Shown here one piece after another: positions 8,160 through 15,395 of a stretch of DNA of 31,740 nucleotides. Within the stretch, counting starts at the first letter, position 1; every line of letters starts with the position of its first letter. The stretch covers positions 1-31,740 of the forward strand of contig JAHDEU010000002.1 of assembly GCA_020628635.1 (NCBI GenBank), in the 5' to 3' direction. The position numbers and the translations under genes were made by a program. This stretch comes from Hellea sp. (GTDB lineage Bacteria > Pseudomonadota > Alphaproteobacteria > Caulobacterales > Maricaulaceae). The notes under the pieces are model-generated. The model had not been told where the DNA came from. It ran no database searches and worked only from the letters and a program-made list of their open reading frames with translations.

Positions 8160-8174
8160 TTAGCGGAGCCTTAA
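8160..8174 (-). promoter_or_regulatory. CtrA-like box (TTAG-N7-TTAA) before cpaF
   Basis: The plus strand reads TTAGCGGAGCCTTAA, which as the minus strand is TTAA-N7-CTAA. It matches the Caulobacter CtrA consensus TTAA-N7-TTAA at seven of eight fixed bases. The site lies about 65 nt upstream of the cpaF start, and its last TTAA contains the cpaE stop codon. It shares 13 of 15 bases with the site at 14411-14425. Binding is inferred only. Confidence 0.4.
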
Positions 8175-9076
8175 GCGGCGCTGCGCTGTTCAGGCTCGGT
8201 CGCCTCGTCCGGCCTCGCTTCAGCCACGGCCAAGCACAGCGTGTCCGCCAGCTGCTCGATCGCCGACACATAGCGGCAATCGGGGCGCAGGCTCAGCAGC
8301 GGCTCGCCCGAGTTCACCGACTCGCGCAAGGGGTCGGGGTCCATGGGCAGGCTGGCGAAGGCGGGCTCGCCCAGCGCGGTCTGCACATCCTTCAGGTCGA
8401 GACTGCCGCGCCCGCCGCGCCGCTCATGCTTGGTGATGACCGTGTCCAGCGCGCGGCCCATCGGCCCCAGAACCGGCGCGAGCTGGGCGCGGCGCAGGCG
8501 CGCCATGTGCAGGCTCGGCACCGTGAGCTCTGCCATGACGAGGCTCGCGTCCGCGCCCGCCAGCACGGCCGGAGTCCACGGCTCGAACCGGCGCGGCAGG
8601 TCGATCACGACATGGTCGAAGGCTTGCGTGGCCGCGTCCAGCAGCGCCAGCACGGTGCGCGGCGAGACCGCGCTCTCGGTACCGTTGGGCGCGCTCAGCA
8701 GGGCGACGCCGCCGATCGCCTGGTGCGCCATGACGGACAGCACGGACGCGTCGATCTGCGAGGCGGGACGGGCAAGGTCGTCGGGCGATAAGGTCGGCAG
8801 CAGGTCCAGATGGTGCGCACACGCCCCGGTCTGGAAATCCATGTCGATCAGCGCCACTCTGGGGCCGTCCGTCATGCGCTGAAGCTGCGTGCGGCTCCGG
8901 CCTGACCGCACGGCCAGCGACAGGGCGAGCGCGCAGGCGGCCGACGTCGTGCCGACACCGCCCGTCGCGCCGACCAGCGCGGTTACAGTCGAGGCGGGCA
9001 GGGGCGCGGGTTCACGGCGGGCCTTGCGGCCCATGCCATCCTTGCGCGGGTCCGTCTTGCGTTTGAACTTAACCAT
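8171..9076 (-). CDS. cpaE: CpaE/TadZ-family localisation ATPase, short form
   Basis: A 301-aa MinD/ParA-like protein. The nucleotide-binding loop reads GATGGVGTT (residues 36-44), where classical ParA/MinD proteins have KGGVGKT, so both signature lysines are absent. The second motif is VALIDMDFQTGA (74-85). Further family features are FDHVVIDLPRRFEPW and the helix-rich C-terminus ending ADTLCLAVAEARPDE. CpaE/TadZ directs the Tad machine to the cell pole; atypical Walker motifs are known in this family. The protein lacks the N-terminal receiver-like domain found in longer CpaE proteins. Its ATG overlaps the end of the preceding tadE-like gene by 8 nt. Confidence 0.88.
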   Translation of the reverse strand: MVKFKRKTDPRKDGMGRKARREPAPLPASTVTALVGATGGVGTTSAACALALSLAVRSGRSRTQLQRMTDGPRVALIDMDFQTGACAHHLDLLPTLSPDDLARPASQIDASVLSVMAHQAIGGVALLSAPNGTESAVSPRTVLALLDAATQAFDHVVIDLPRRFEPWTPAVLAGADASLVMAELTVPSLHMARLRRAQLAPVLGPMGRALDTVITKHERRGGRGSLDLKDVQTALGEPAFASLPMDPDPLRESVNSGEPLLSLRPDCRYVSAIEQLADTLCLAVAEARPDEATEPEQRSAA

Positions 9077-9635
9077 CGAGGTCTTCTCCCATCAGGCTGG
9101 CCGAAACAGACGGCAGGGTGCGGAAACGTCCCGGCAGCGCCCCGCCCAGCAGCACGGTCTTGAGCGGGCGCTCCGCAATGGTGACGGTGACCAAGGGCGG
9201 CGCCTGTCGTTGACCGGCCGCGGGAAGCGCGCCGACATAGCGAACAGAGACATCGGCCACGCTCAGGCTGTTCATGACGTCGCACATGCCGCGCCGCTCG
9301 CGCGTGGTGGTTCCGCATCGGCCGTCGCTATCGGGGCCGCGCACGATGCGGTCCATGGCATTGCCCCGGTAACCGCCGTTGGAGCAGCTCTGGGTGCCGC
9401 CCGCGCAGGTGATGTCGTAGGATCCGCTGGCATTAATCACCGTGTTGGAAACCGGTGCGCTCACGGCGGCGAGGCGCGCGCCGTGGCGCGCTGCGTTCTG
9501 CGCCGCACTATGCTGGGAGTAGGCATAGCCCGCCTCGACCGCGCCCAAGGTGAGCATGATCATCACGGTGCAGATCAGCGCCATCTCGACCGAGACGGAA
9601 CCGGATTCGGACCTTTGGAAGCGTGCCAAGGTCAT
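9069..9635 (-). CDS. TadE-like minor pilin / pseudopilin
   Basis: A 188-aa protein with a short basic N-terminus and then SGSVSVEMALICTVMIMLTL, the TadE-like pattern with a conserved Glu at the start of a single hydrophobic helix. The helix continues into GAVEAGYAYSQHSAAQNAARHGARLAA, typical of TadE/TadF pseudopilins. The periplasmic part contains Cys pairs (GGTQSCSNGGY and GRCGTTTRERRGMCD) that could form disulfides. The start ATG overlaps the stop of the upstream gene as ATGA, and its end overlaps cpaE by 8 nt. Whether it is TadE or TadF cannot be settled from sequence. Confidence 0.88.
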   Translation of the reverse strand: MTLARFQRSESGSVSVEMALICTVMIMLTLGAVEAGYAYSQHSAAQNAARHGARLAAVSAPVSNTVINASGSYDITCAGGTQSCSNGGYRGNAMDRIVRGPDSDGRCGTTTRERRGMCDVMNSLSVADVSVRYVGALPAAGQRQAPPLVTVTIAERPLKTVLLGGALPGRFRTLPSVSASLMGEDLDG

Positions 9636-10084
9636 CGCGACAGCCGCGTCTCGTAATCGCCGCGCACTTCGAGCGTCCCGCCGCTCACCCCCTTGAGCAG
9701 GCCGATGCCTTCATAGGGGATAGAGGCCGACAGCCGCGCAATGCGGACCTTGCCCGCATTGCGGTATGAGGTGGTGTCGTCCTGGTGCTGGGTGCGGATG
9801 GCAATGGACACGTCGCCCGCCGACCAGCCGTCTATGCGCGTCGGCGCGCCCGGAACGGCACTGCCGCTCACGGCGATCTGGCGCGCGGCCGCCTGCTCCG
9901 CCGTGCTGGCCGCACTTGCCGCCAGATAACTCCCGCCCGCCGTCAGCCCCGCCTCCATGCGGTGGGTCTGCTGGTAGAGCAGCGAGGCGTCCACTGCTCC
10001 AAAGCCCAGCAGTATGAGAACGGGCAGGATGATGCCCGCCTCCACGGCGGCGCCGCCGGATATGTCGCGCGCGAGACGGCGCAT
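9632..10084 (-). CDS. TadE/TadF-like minor pilin / pseudopilin
   Basis: A 150-aa protein. ATG 10084-10082 shares one base with the tadG stop (TGATG), which fixes the start; the longer open frame upstream overlaps tadG. The N-terminus is MRRLARDISGGAAVEAG followed by IILPVLILLGFGAVDASLLY, again the pseudopilin layout of a basic leader, conserved Glu and one hydrophobic helix. The remainder is a small periplasmic domain (ITRTQHQDD-like polar stretches, then IPYEGIGLLKGVSGGTLEVR). It is probably a minor subunit that primes or terminates the Flp pilus. It is sandwiched between tadG and the second tadE-like gene in a translationally coupled series. Confidence 0.87.
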   Translation of the reverse strand: MRRLARDISGGAAVEAGIILPVLILLGFGAVDASLLYQQTHRMEAGLTAGGSYLAASAASTAEQAAARQIAVSGSAVPGAPTRIDGWSAGDVSIAIRTQHQDDTTSYRNAGKVRIARLSASIPYEGIGLLKGVSGGTLEVRGDYETRLSR

Positions 10085-11592
10085 CAGCGCACCAGCGCGA
10101 CCCGGTCGCGCGAGCGGCTGTCGGACCGGGGGTCGACGATGTCTATCACCTCGCCCCGAAGCACATTGTCCTGGCCCTCGGCCATGGGTGCTGTCAGAAA
10201 GACGCGCGCAAAGCCTTCCACTGGAACGGGTCCGGCGCGGCCTTCCATGGAAATGCCGCCATCCTGCACCGCGCCGCAATTGACCACGGCGACCGAGATC
10301 ACGCGCCGGTCCGGGTCAAGGCTCGGGCCTTGGGTGTTGCATTGCGGCAGGCCCTCTTCGGGTGACACGGCCCATTGCTTGTAGGTCTTCTTGCCCGGCA
10401 CGCTGTCGTTGTCGATTTCCCAGCGATACATGGCGTAGCGCGACGGCGGGGTGGAGGGCGTGACCGTGCCGCCGTTGAGGCTGCTCAACGTGTAGGTGAT
10501 CCCTGCAAGGGTGATCGAGTCGAGGCCGGGATGGTTCAGCTGCATGTAGCCGTAGAAGTCCCAATCGCCATTGCCGATGTTCGAACCCAGCTCAGGATCG
10601 GACGCACTGTCACCCGGAAGCCCCATGGCGGCGTCGCTCGCGGAGGTGTTGCAGACATTGCCGCGCTTTCCCTTTCCCGCAGAGGCGTAGCCCTTCACCA
10701 CATTCTCGGCGGGCGCATAGATCGGGTCACTGCTCATTCTCTTGAACGCGCCTTCATAGATGTCGAAGCGCGTGTTCACGCCCTGCCTCATGGAGGCGAT
10801 CTTGCCGGGGCGCAGCATGATGCCCGCGCTTTGGCTGACGCAGACCGAGGACACGTCGCGTGCGAATTCGTCGACGAGATCACTCGTGCCGCTATTGTTG
10901 TCCAAGGGATCGAGCCAGCCGAAATTGCCCGGCGTGTAGGGCGCATTCGGACCCGCTCCGACAAAGGTGATCTCGCGGCGCTGGAAGTCGGCCCGTTCGG
11001 ACGCTTCCGCAAAGGACAGCGTGCTGCCCTCGAACGGGTTGCAGATGAAGACGGGTGCCGAGCCGCACACACCCAGATCCAGCCCGGCCGTGGCGCGCGC
11101 GCTCAAGGTGGCGTCCGCGAACTTGCCGGACAGGCTGACGGGGAACAGCGTGCCGACCGTTTTCGGGTCCACCCGGACTTCGACATAGCGCGCTTCGCTG
11201 GGGGAATAGGTGCGCACATCATCCGTGTTCTCGCTCCAGCGCGGGCTGGGCAGGTCCTTGAGGAAGCGGATTTCGGCCACGGTCACGTCGCTCTCAACGC
11301 CCGCGCCGGCGCGCATGGAGTTGCGCAGCAGATTGTTCACGGCGGCTTCCGCGCGGGTCATGCTGGTCGGGGTCTGGTCGAGCTCCGCCGCGCCCGCCTT
11401 GGCCAGCGCATCGGCCGCCGATTGCAGGTCGTTGTCCAGCGCCTGCAGGCGGGACACATCGACGGTCAGCGCCGCGCCCACCGTCATGGTCGGCAGGGCG
11501 AAGGCGGCCCACATGGCGACCGAGCCATGGGCTGCGCGGGAGAACGTCCTGAGAAGACGTGTGGCTGAAGACGTGTCTGGGGGAAATGTCAT
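10084..11592 (-). CDS. tadG: TadG-like pilus assembly protein
   Basis: A 502-aa protein starting at ATG 11592, preceded by AAAAGGATTGGC; the in-frame ATG at 11652 lies within the upstream gene and is rejected. After a basic leader (TRLLRTFSRAAHG) comes SVAMWAAFALPTMTVGAALTVDVSRLQALD, the TadG/TadE-G-like membrane anchor. A long periplasmic region follows, with AADALAKAGAAELD close behind the anchor, two VCxSxS/CGSAPVFIC-type cysteine segments (near residues 195-205 and 270) and many Gly/Ser loops. TadG proteins are membrane-anchored, often with a von Willebrand A fold; I cannot see a clean MIDAS motif. It is coupled to the next tadE/F gene. Confidence 0.85.
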   Translation of the reverse strand: MTFPPDTSSATRLLRTFSRAAHGSVAMWAAFALPTMTVGAALTVDVSRLQALDNDLQSAADALAKAGAAELDQTPTSMTRAEAAVNNLLRNSMRAGAGVESDVTVAEIRFLKDLPSPRWSENTDDVRTYSPSEARYVEVRVDPKTVGTLFPVSLSGKFADATLSARATAGLDLGVCGSAPVFICNPFEGSTLSFAEASERADFQRREITFVGAGPNAPYTPGNFGWLDPLDNNSGTSDLVDEFARDVSSVCVSQSAGIMLRPGKIASMRQGVNTRFDIYEGAFKRMSSDPIYAPAENVVKGYASAGKGKRGNVCNTSASDAAMGLPGDSASDPELGSNIGNGDWDFYGYMQLNHPGLDSITLAGITYTLSSLNGGTVTPSTPPSRYAMYRWEIDNDSVPGKKTYKQWAVSPEEGLPQCNTQGPSLDPDRRVISVAVVNCGAVQDGGISMEGRAGPVPVEGFARVFLTAPMAEGQDNVLRGEVIDIVDPRSDSRSRDRVALVR

Positions 11593-11611
11593 GCCAATCC
11601 TTTTTTGCGAT

Positions 11612-11926
11612 CTAGTCATCCACTGTGTCCAGCTCGACCTCGCCCGCCTCATAGGCTTCCAGCGCGAGGCGCTGGCGGGCGGGATTGGGCGGGATGTAGG
11701 TGTTGGCCTTCTGCTCCGGCGTGGGCGCGACGAACTGGGCGTTGCGGTTGTGCGCGACCGCCGCGCCGAAATCCGCGCTCACGCCAGCGCTCGCGGACTG
11801 GGCCGTGGCGCAGCCACCCAGCCCGATGCAGGCGCTGGCGGATGCGAGGCAGAGCACCACCAGCAGGATGCGACCGCGCGTGCCGGTGCGGCGCGGATCG
11901 ATCTGGGCGTAATCAATAGCGGACAT
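11612..11926 (-). CDS. Small lipoprotein in the cpaD position of the tad locus
   Basis: A 104-aa protein starting at ATG 11926, which overlaps the end of cpaC by 14 nt. The N-terminus is MSAIDYAQIDPRRTGTR, then a hydrophobic stretch ILLVVLCLASASACIGLGGC, with LGGC a plausible lipobox. The mature part contains DFGAAVAHNRNAQFV, reminiscent of the C-terminal motif of CpaD (FGxAVxxNxAxQ), then PPNPARQRLALEAYEAGEVE. Full CpaD proteins are roughly twice this length, so this is either a shortened CpaD or an unrelated pilotin-like lipoprotein in the same slot. The gap to tadG is only 19 nt. Function inferred from position only. Confidence 0.72.
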   Translation of the reverse strand: MSAIDYAQIDPRRTGTRGRILLVVLCLASASACIGLGGCATAQSASAGVSADFGAAVAHNRNAQFVAPTPEQKANTYIPPNPARQRLALEAYEAGEVELDTVDD

Positions 11927-13247
11927 AGTCGCCTCCTTGGGTGTCGCTGGAGAGCTGGCCGAGCAGGAAGGCACCGACATCGGAGGGCAGGCCCTCATCC
12001 GAGAGCGGCGTGCGCAGCTCGGATATGTCGGAGACCGGCTGGGCGAGGCGCGGCGTCACGATGATGACGAGCTCGGTCTCGGATTGCTGGTAGCGGGTGG
12101 ACGAAAACAGCGCGCCGATGATGGGCAGGTTGCCGAGCCACGGCACCTGGTCGCGCGAGTTGGAGCTGTCATTCTGCAGCAGGCCCGCGATAGCAAAGCT
12201 CTGGTCGTTGCGCAGCTCCACGGTCGTCTTGGCGCGGCGCACGCGCAGGCCGGGAACCTCGACGCCGCCCAGACGCACGGAGTTGACCGTGTCGAGCTGG
12301 CTGACTTCGGGCGCGACTTTCAGGTTGATGACGCCGTCGGGCAGGACCGTGGGCGTGAACGACAGGCCCACGCCGAATTTCTGGTAGGTGATGCCGATCT
12401 GGCCGTCCTCGCCCGGGATCGGCACGGGAAACTCTCCGCCCGCGAGAAAGCTCGCACTTTCCCCGCTCATGGCGACGAGGTTGGGTTCGGCCAATGTGCG
12501 GATGACGCCCTTGGACTCGAGCGCTTCGATCTGCGCGTCCAGCGCCGCCCCGCCAATGCCGCCGCCCAGCAGGCCCTGCACGACGGAGCCGCCGATCTGG
12601 CCGAGGTTCGTCCCGGCGGAGAAGTCGCCCGGGTTCAGCAGGCCGTCCGTCAGCCCGCGGCTGGTGGTCAGGCCGATGCCGAGCGAGCGCACGGCGTCGC
12701 GCGACGCCTCCACGAAGCGCACTTCCAGCATGACCTGGTGGCTGTCGCGCACAGACAGGCCGTTGGTGACGCGCTCGGGCGCGAAAGCCTGCGCGATCTT
12801 TTCGGCGCGGTTCAGGACGCCTGTGGAGGACACATCGCCCGACAGGTAGACGCCGCCCGCCATGGGCCGGACCTGCACGTCCTCGCCCGGCAGGGTCTCA
12901 TACAGGGCGCGCTTGAGCTCGGCGAGATCGAACCCGACGCGCAGGTCGATCACGTCGAGCAGCTGGCGATCCGCGTCATAGAGCATGACATTGGTCTTGC
13001 CGCCGCCCTTGCCCAAGAGCTGGAAGGAGCGGTCGGACATGACCACGATGTCGGCGATGTCGGGGTTGGACACGCGCACTTCGGCAAAGGCGACATCGGT
13101 CTGCATGACGACCATGTCGTCCACCGTGACTTCGGCCTGGGTGCGCTCGGACCGGTCGGTGTCGATCCGCGTGCCGGCCATGGCCTTCTGTGGGGCGGGC
13201 ATGGCGAGCAGGGCGGCGAGGGTGAGGGGTGCGAGAGCCTTGAACAT
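11913..13247 (-). CDS. cpaC: Tad pilus outer-membrane secretin CpaC (RcpA)
   Basis: A 444-aa secretin starting at ATG 13247 with GGAGGA seven bases upstream, inside the end of cpaB. It has a signal peptide (FKALAPLTLAALLAMPAPQKAMA), an N-terminal pilus/BON-like region with VRVSNPDIADIVVMSDRSFQLLGKG, and GGVYLSGDVSSTGVLNRAEKI. The secretin domain runs from VMLEVRFVEASRDAVRSLGI to a C-terminal VPWLGNLPIIGALFSSTRYQ and ETELVIIVTPRLAQP, all hallmark segments. It forms the outer-membrane channel for the Flp pilus. It begins one base after the cpaB stop and overlaps the small lipoprotein gene by 14 nt. Confidence 0.96.
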   Translation of the reverse strand: MFKALAPLTLAALLAMPAPQKAMAGTRIDTDRSERTQAEVTVDDMVVMQTDVAFAEVRVSNPDIADIVVMSDRSFQLLGKGGGKTNVMLYDADRQLLDVIDLRVGFDLAELKRALYETLPGEDVQVRPMAGGVYLSGDVSSTGVLNRAEKIAQAFAPERVTNGLSVRDSHQVMLEVRFVEASRDAVRSLGIGLTTSRGLTDGLLNPGDFSAGTNLGQIGGSVVQGLLGGGIGGAALDAQIEALESKGVIRTLAEPNLVAMSGESASFLAGGEFPVPIPGEDGQIGITYQKFGVGLSFTPTVLPDGVINLKVAPEVSQLDTVNSVRLGGVEVPGLRVRRAKTTVELRNDQSFAIAGLLQNDSSNSRDQVPWLGNLPIIGALFSSTRYQQSETELVIIVTPRLAQPVSDISELRTPLSDEGLPSDVGAFLLGQLSSDTQGGDYVRY

Positions 13248-13248
13248 T

Positions 13249-14238
13249 CTATCGTCCTCCCGCCAGCACGGCGTCATCGGTTGTGGTGGGGTAGGACTGG
13301 CCGCCAGGAGCGAGGCCGGCCGCTTGCACGGCACGCTCCCGGCGCACTGTCACGCGCTCGACTGTGTCGCCGCGGACAATCTTGACCCGTGCGCGGTTGT
13401 CGGGGGTTTTGGATTTCGCCTTGCGCCGCATGGGAGGTTTCGGTGTGGAGGTCCGGTTCGCGCGCGCCAGCCGGTCGGAGCGCATGTCGGGGGCCGTGAT
13501 CAGTTCGGTCTCGCCCGTGCCCCGCAGCGCGAGGCTGATCGTGCCGGTGGCTTCGGCCAAGGCCAGCACCTGCAGGTCGCGGCGGTCCACCTCCAGCGTG
13601 ACCGTGCGTGCCAGGGCGGGGTCGGGCACGCGCTGCGCGTTCTGGTCCACACCCAGCACGCGCACGGCCTGGAGCAGGATGGTGGATTTGAACAGGTCCG
13701 GCCGCGGCGTGTCGAGCGGCTGGGTGATGTGCATGACATCGACCAGATCGCCCGGCACGACGAAGCCGCCCACGCCGGTGTTCTGGTTCACGGACACGGC
13801 GCCCGCGACATAGCCCGGACGGATGGTGGCCGACAGGGCGGCCGTTTCGCCGGGGCCGCTGATCTCGTCGTCAAAGAGCGGGGCGAGGGCGCGGATGTCG
13901 CGCAGCGCGACGCGGGTGAGGTTCGGGTCCGCACCGGGCTCGACTTTGAAAATATCCGCGACTGTTTCGAACGTGCCCAGCGGCACGGCGTCCTCGGGAT
14001 AGTCGGCGAGCTGGAAACTGCTGGGCGAGAGCGGCTCGCCGTAAGCGATGTCGTGGCTGGCGACGACCACGGTGGTCGTGGCCATTGGGGCGGGCTGTGC
14101 GGAGGCGAAGCTGTCCACGATGGGAGCGGCGCGGAATTCGCCCTCCACGGCGGACGAAATCCAGCCGCGTGCGAGGATCACGGCGAGTGTGCCAAAGGCC
14201 AGCGACGCGCCCAGCATGATAAGCGTGTTTGAACGCAT
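13249..14238 (-). CDS. cpaB: Tad pilus periplasmic protein CpaB (RcpC)
   Basis: A 329-aa protein starting at ATG 14238 (RSNTLIMLGASLAFGTLAVI, an uncleaved or cleaved N-terminal membrane helix); an upstream ATG at 14301 adds a basic extension and is less likely. The SAF domain is TTTVVVASHDIAYGEPLSPS with LADYPEDAVPLGTF. The RcpC region contains VPGDLVDVMHITQP and LLQAVRVLGVDQNAQ, followed by TVTLEVDRRDLQVLALAEATG. The tail is basic and ends near VKIVRGDTVERVTVRR. CpaB supports secretin function in the periplasm. It is the first gene of the leftward tad block, and a divergent control region lies upstream. Confidence 0.93.
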   Translation of the reverse strand: MRSNTLIMLGASLAFGTLAVILARGWISSAVEGEFRAAPIVDSFASAQPAPMATTTVVVASHDIAYGEPLSPSSFQLADYPEDAVPLGTFETVADIFKVEPGADPNLTRVALRDIRALAPLFDDEISGPGETAALSATIRPGYVAGAVSVNQNTGVGGFVVPGDLVDVMHITQPLDTPRPDLFKSTILLQAVRVLGVDQNAQRVPDPALARTVTLEVDRRDLQVLALAEATGTISLALRGTGETELITAPDMRSDRLARANRTSTPKPPMRRKAKSKTPDNRARVKIVRGDTVERVTVRRERAVQAAGLAPGGQSYPTTTDDAVLAGGR

Positions 14239-14570
14239 CCGGCCATCCCAACCCGCCCCGGACGCAGCACGTCCCGGTTCATCCCGCCGATCACTCGGCA
14301 CGCCGGAGGCAGGGCAGGCAAAGTCGGTCCCCGGCGTTGGGCCTATGCTGGCACGGCGCAGCTCAACGAAGCGTGTGGGGAGAGGGTTGCCGGGCGGTTG
14401 GGCAATGGGCTTAGCGGACCGTTAACATGCGGCGCGGGCAGGCTGCCTAAACCGCGCATGAACGGATGCGGCCACACCCCGCCTCTTATGTTTGCGTTAA
14501 CGCTGCAGGCCTAGATTTCGGCCAACATGCCTCGCCCCCCGGTTTGGGCGGCCATTACAGGAGACACATC
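14239..14570. promoter_or_regulatory. Divergent control region between tad and DUF11 genes
   Basis: 332 bases without a convincing gene, lying between the divergent starts of cpaB and the small DUF11 gene. It holds one CtrA-like box (14411-14425) and a GCGTTAACGC palindrome at about 14491-14500. A good ribosome site AGGAGA precedes the ATG at 14571. Individual sigma-factor boxes could not be assigned with confidence. Confidence 0.6.
14411..14425. promoter_or_regulatory. CtrA-like box (TTAG-N7-TTAA) in the tad/DUF11 divergent region
   Basis: The sequence TTAGCGGACCGTTAA matches TTAA-N7-TTAA at seven of eight fixed positions. It lies 173 nt from the cpaB start and 146 nt from the small DUF11 gene, so either or both could be controlled. 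It is 13/15 identical to the box before cpaF at 8160-8174, in the same orientation relative to the tad genes. In Caulobacter CtrA activates pilin expression; the link here is by analogy. Confidence 0.45.
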
Positions 14571-15047
14571 ATGCGCTTTGCCCCCGCACTCACACTCGCC
14601 GCCCTTGCAGCATTTGCCGCCACCCCTGCCTCTGCCATGGAAGCCAAGCAGACCATCGAGCGCGAAGTGTCCGTCACCCAGCCCGACGGGTCCGTGCTGA
14701 TCGCGCGCGAGCCCGCCGACCTGGTCAAGCCGGGCGACGCGCTGGTGTACACGCTGGACTTCGTCAACACCGAAGCCGAGCCCGTCACGGGCATCAACAT
14801 GGCCATGCCGGTCCCTGCCGAAGTGCGCTTCGTCGAGGCCATCGACGCGCTGGCCGACAGCACGGTGAGCTACTCGGCCGATGGCGGCCAGACCTATGGC
14901 GACATGGCCACGCTGCAGGTCAGCGCCGAAGACGGCACGCTGCGGCCCGCGTCCAATGACGACGTCACCCATGTGCGCTGGACCATCGACCGCGCCATCG
15001 AGGTCGGAGAGCAGGGCATGGTCGCCTTTCGCGGCCAGCTGCGCTAG
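14571..15047 (+). CDS. Small secreted DUF11-domain protein
   Basis: A 158-aa protein with a clear ribosome site (AGGAGA, 6-12 bases upstream) and signal peptide (RFAPALTLAALAAFAATPASA|ME). The mature part is one DUF11-type beta-sandwich: ADLVKPGDALVYTLDFVNT, then EPVTGINMAMPVPAEVRFVE, then SYSADGGQTYGDMATLQV, and a C-terminal VTHVRWTIDRAIEVGEQG. From memory, similar single-domain proteins accompany large DUF11/SdrD outer-membrane proteins in other proteobacteria; their function is not established. It is probably periplasmic or surface-exposed. It is closed by a strong terminator at 15114, so it forms its own transcript ahead of the next two DUF11 genes. Confidence 0.85.
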   Translation: MRFAPALTLAALAAFAATPASAMEAKQTIEREVSVTQPDGSVLIAREPADLVKPGDALVYTLDFVNTEAEPVTGINMAMPVPAEVRFVEAIDALADSTVSYSADGGQTYGDMATLQVSAEDGTLRPASNDDVTHVRWTIDRAIEVGEQGMVAFRGQLR

Positions 15048-15113
15048 CCGCTTCGCCCTGCGCATGCGGGAGGCTGGATGTCCGGCCTTGCCGGCACGCT
15101 GAAAACGACGTTG

Positions 15114-15148
15114 CCCGGCGTTCTCCTTGTGAGGACGCCGGGTTTTTT
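15114..15148 (+). terminator. Rho-independent terminator after small DUF11 gene
   Basis: The stem CCCGGCGT (15114-15121) pairs perfectly with ACGCCGGG (15135-15142), with partial pairing continuing into the loop, and is followed directly by TTTTTT. It lies 66 nt after the stop codon of the small DUF11 gene and separates it from the next gene. Confidence 0.92.
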
Positions 15149-15313
15149 ATGCCCCAAACGGACTCATGCCACACCCATGGGTTGTATCACGGCAATCCCT
15201 AAAGACGTTGACGGACCCTTAATGCCGACGATGTGAAACGGCAGCAAGTCATTGATTTATAACGTCAAACGAAGACATGAACGCCTGCTGAACGGGGTGT
15301 TGCAGTGCCCGCG

Positions 15314-15345
15314 TTAACCATGCCTCTTGGGTTGGGTTTAACCAT
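15314..15345 (+). promoter_or_regulatory. Twin TTAACCAT boxes upstream of the 377-aa DUF11-like gene
   Basis: TTAACCAT occurs at 15314-15321 and again at 15338-15345, 24 bp apart start to start, in the same orientation. TTAACCAT is the half-site form of the Caulobacter CtrA consensus. The downstream gene starts 50 nt after the second copy, and a TATGAT at 15352-15357 could be a -10 element. The rest of 15150-15395 holds no convincing gene. Regulation is inferred. Confidence 0.45.
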
Positions 15346-15395
15346 CCGTCCTTATGATTGGACGGGTCACAACACCCGAAAGAGGAAACTGGATC

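Noticed and set aside
6569..8791. Long plus-strand open frame of about 740 codons across cpaF and cpaE
   Set aside because: It lies antisense to two genes with unmistakable ATPase motifs and shows low-complexity composition typical of a GC-rich shadow frame.
10084..11592. Full von Willebrand A domain with a MIDAS site in TadG
   Set aside because: I could not find a DxSxS motif in the right place, so only the TadG-like anchor and position are used.
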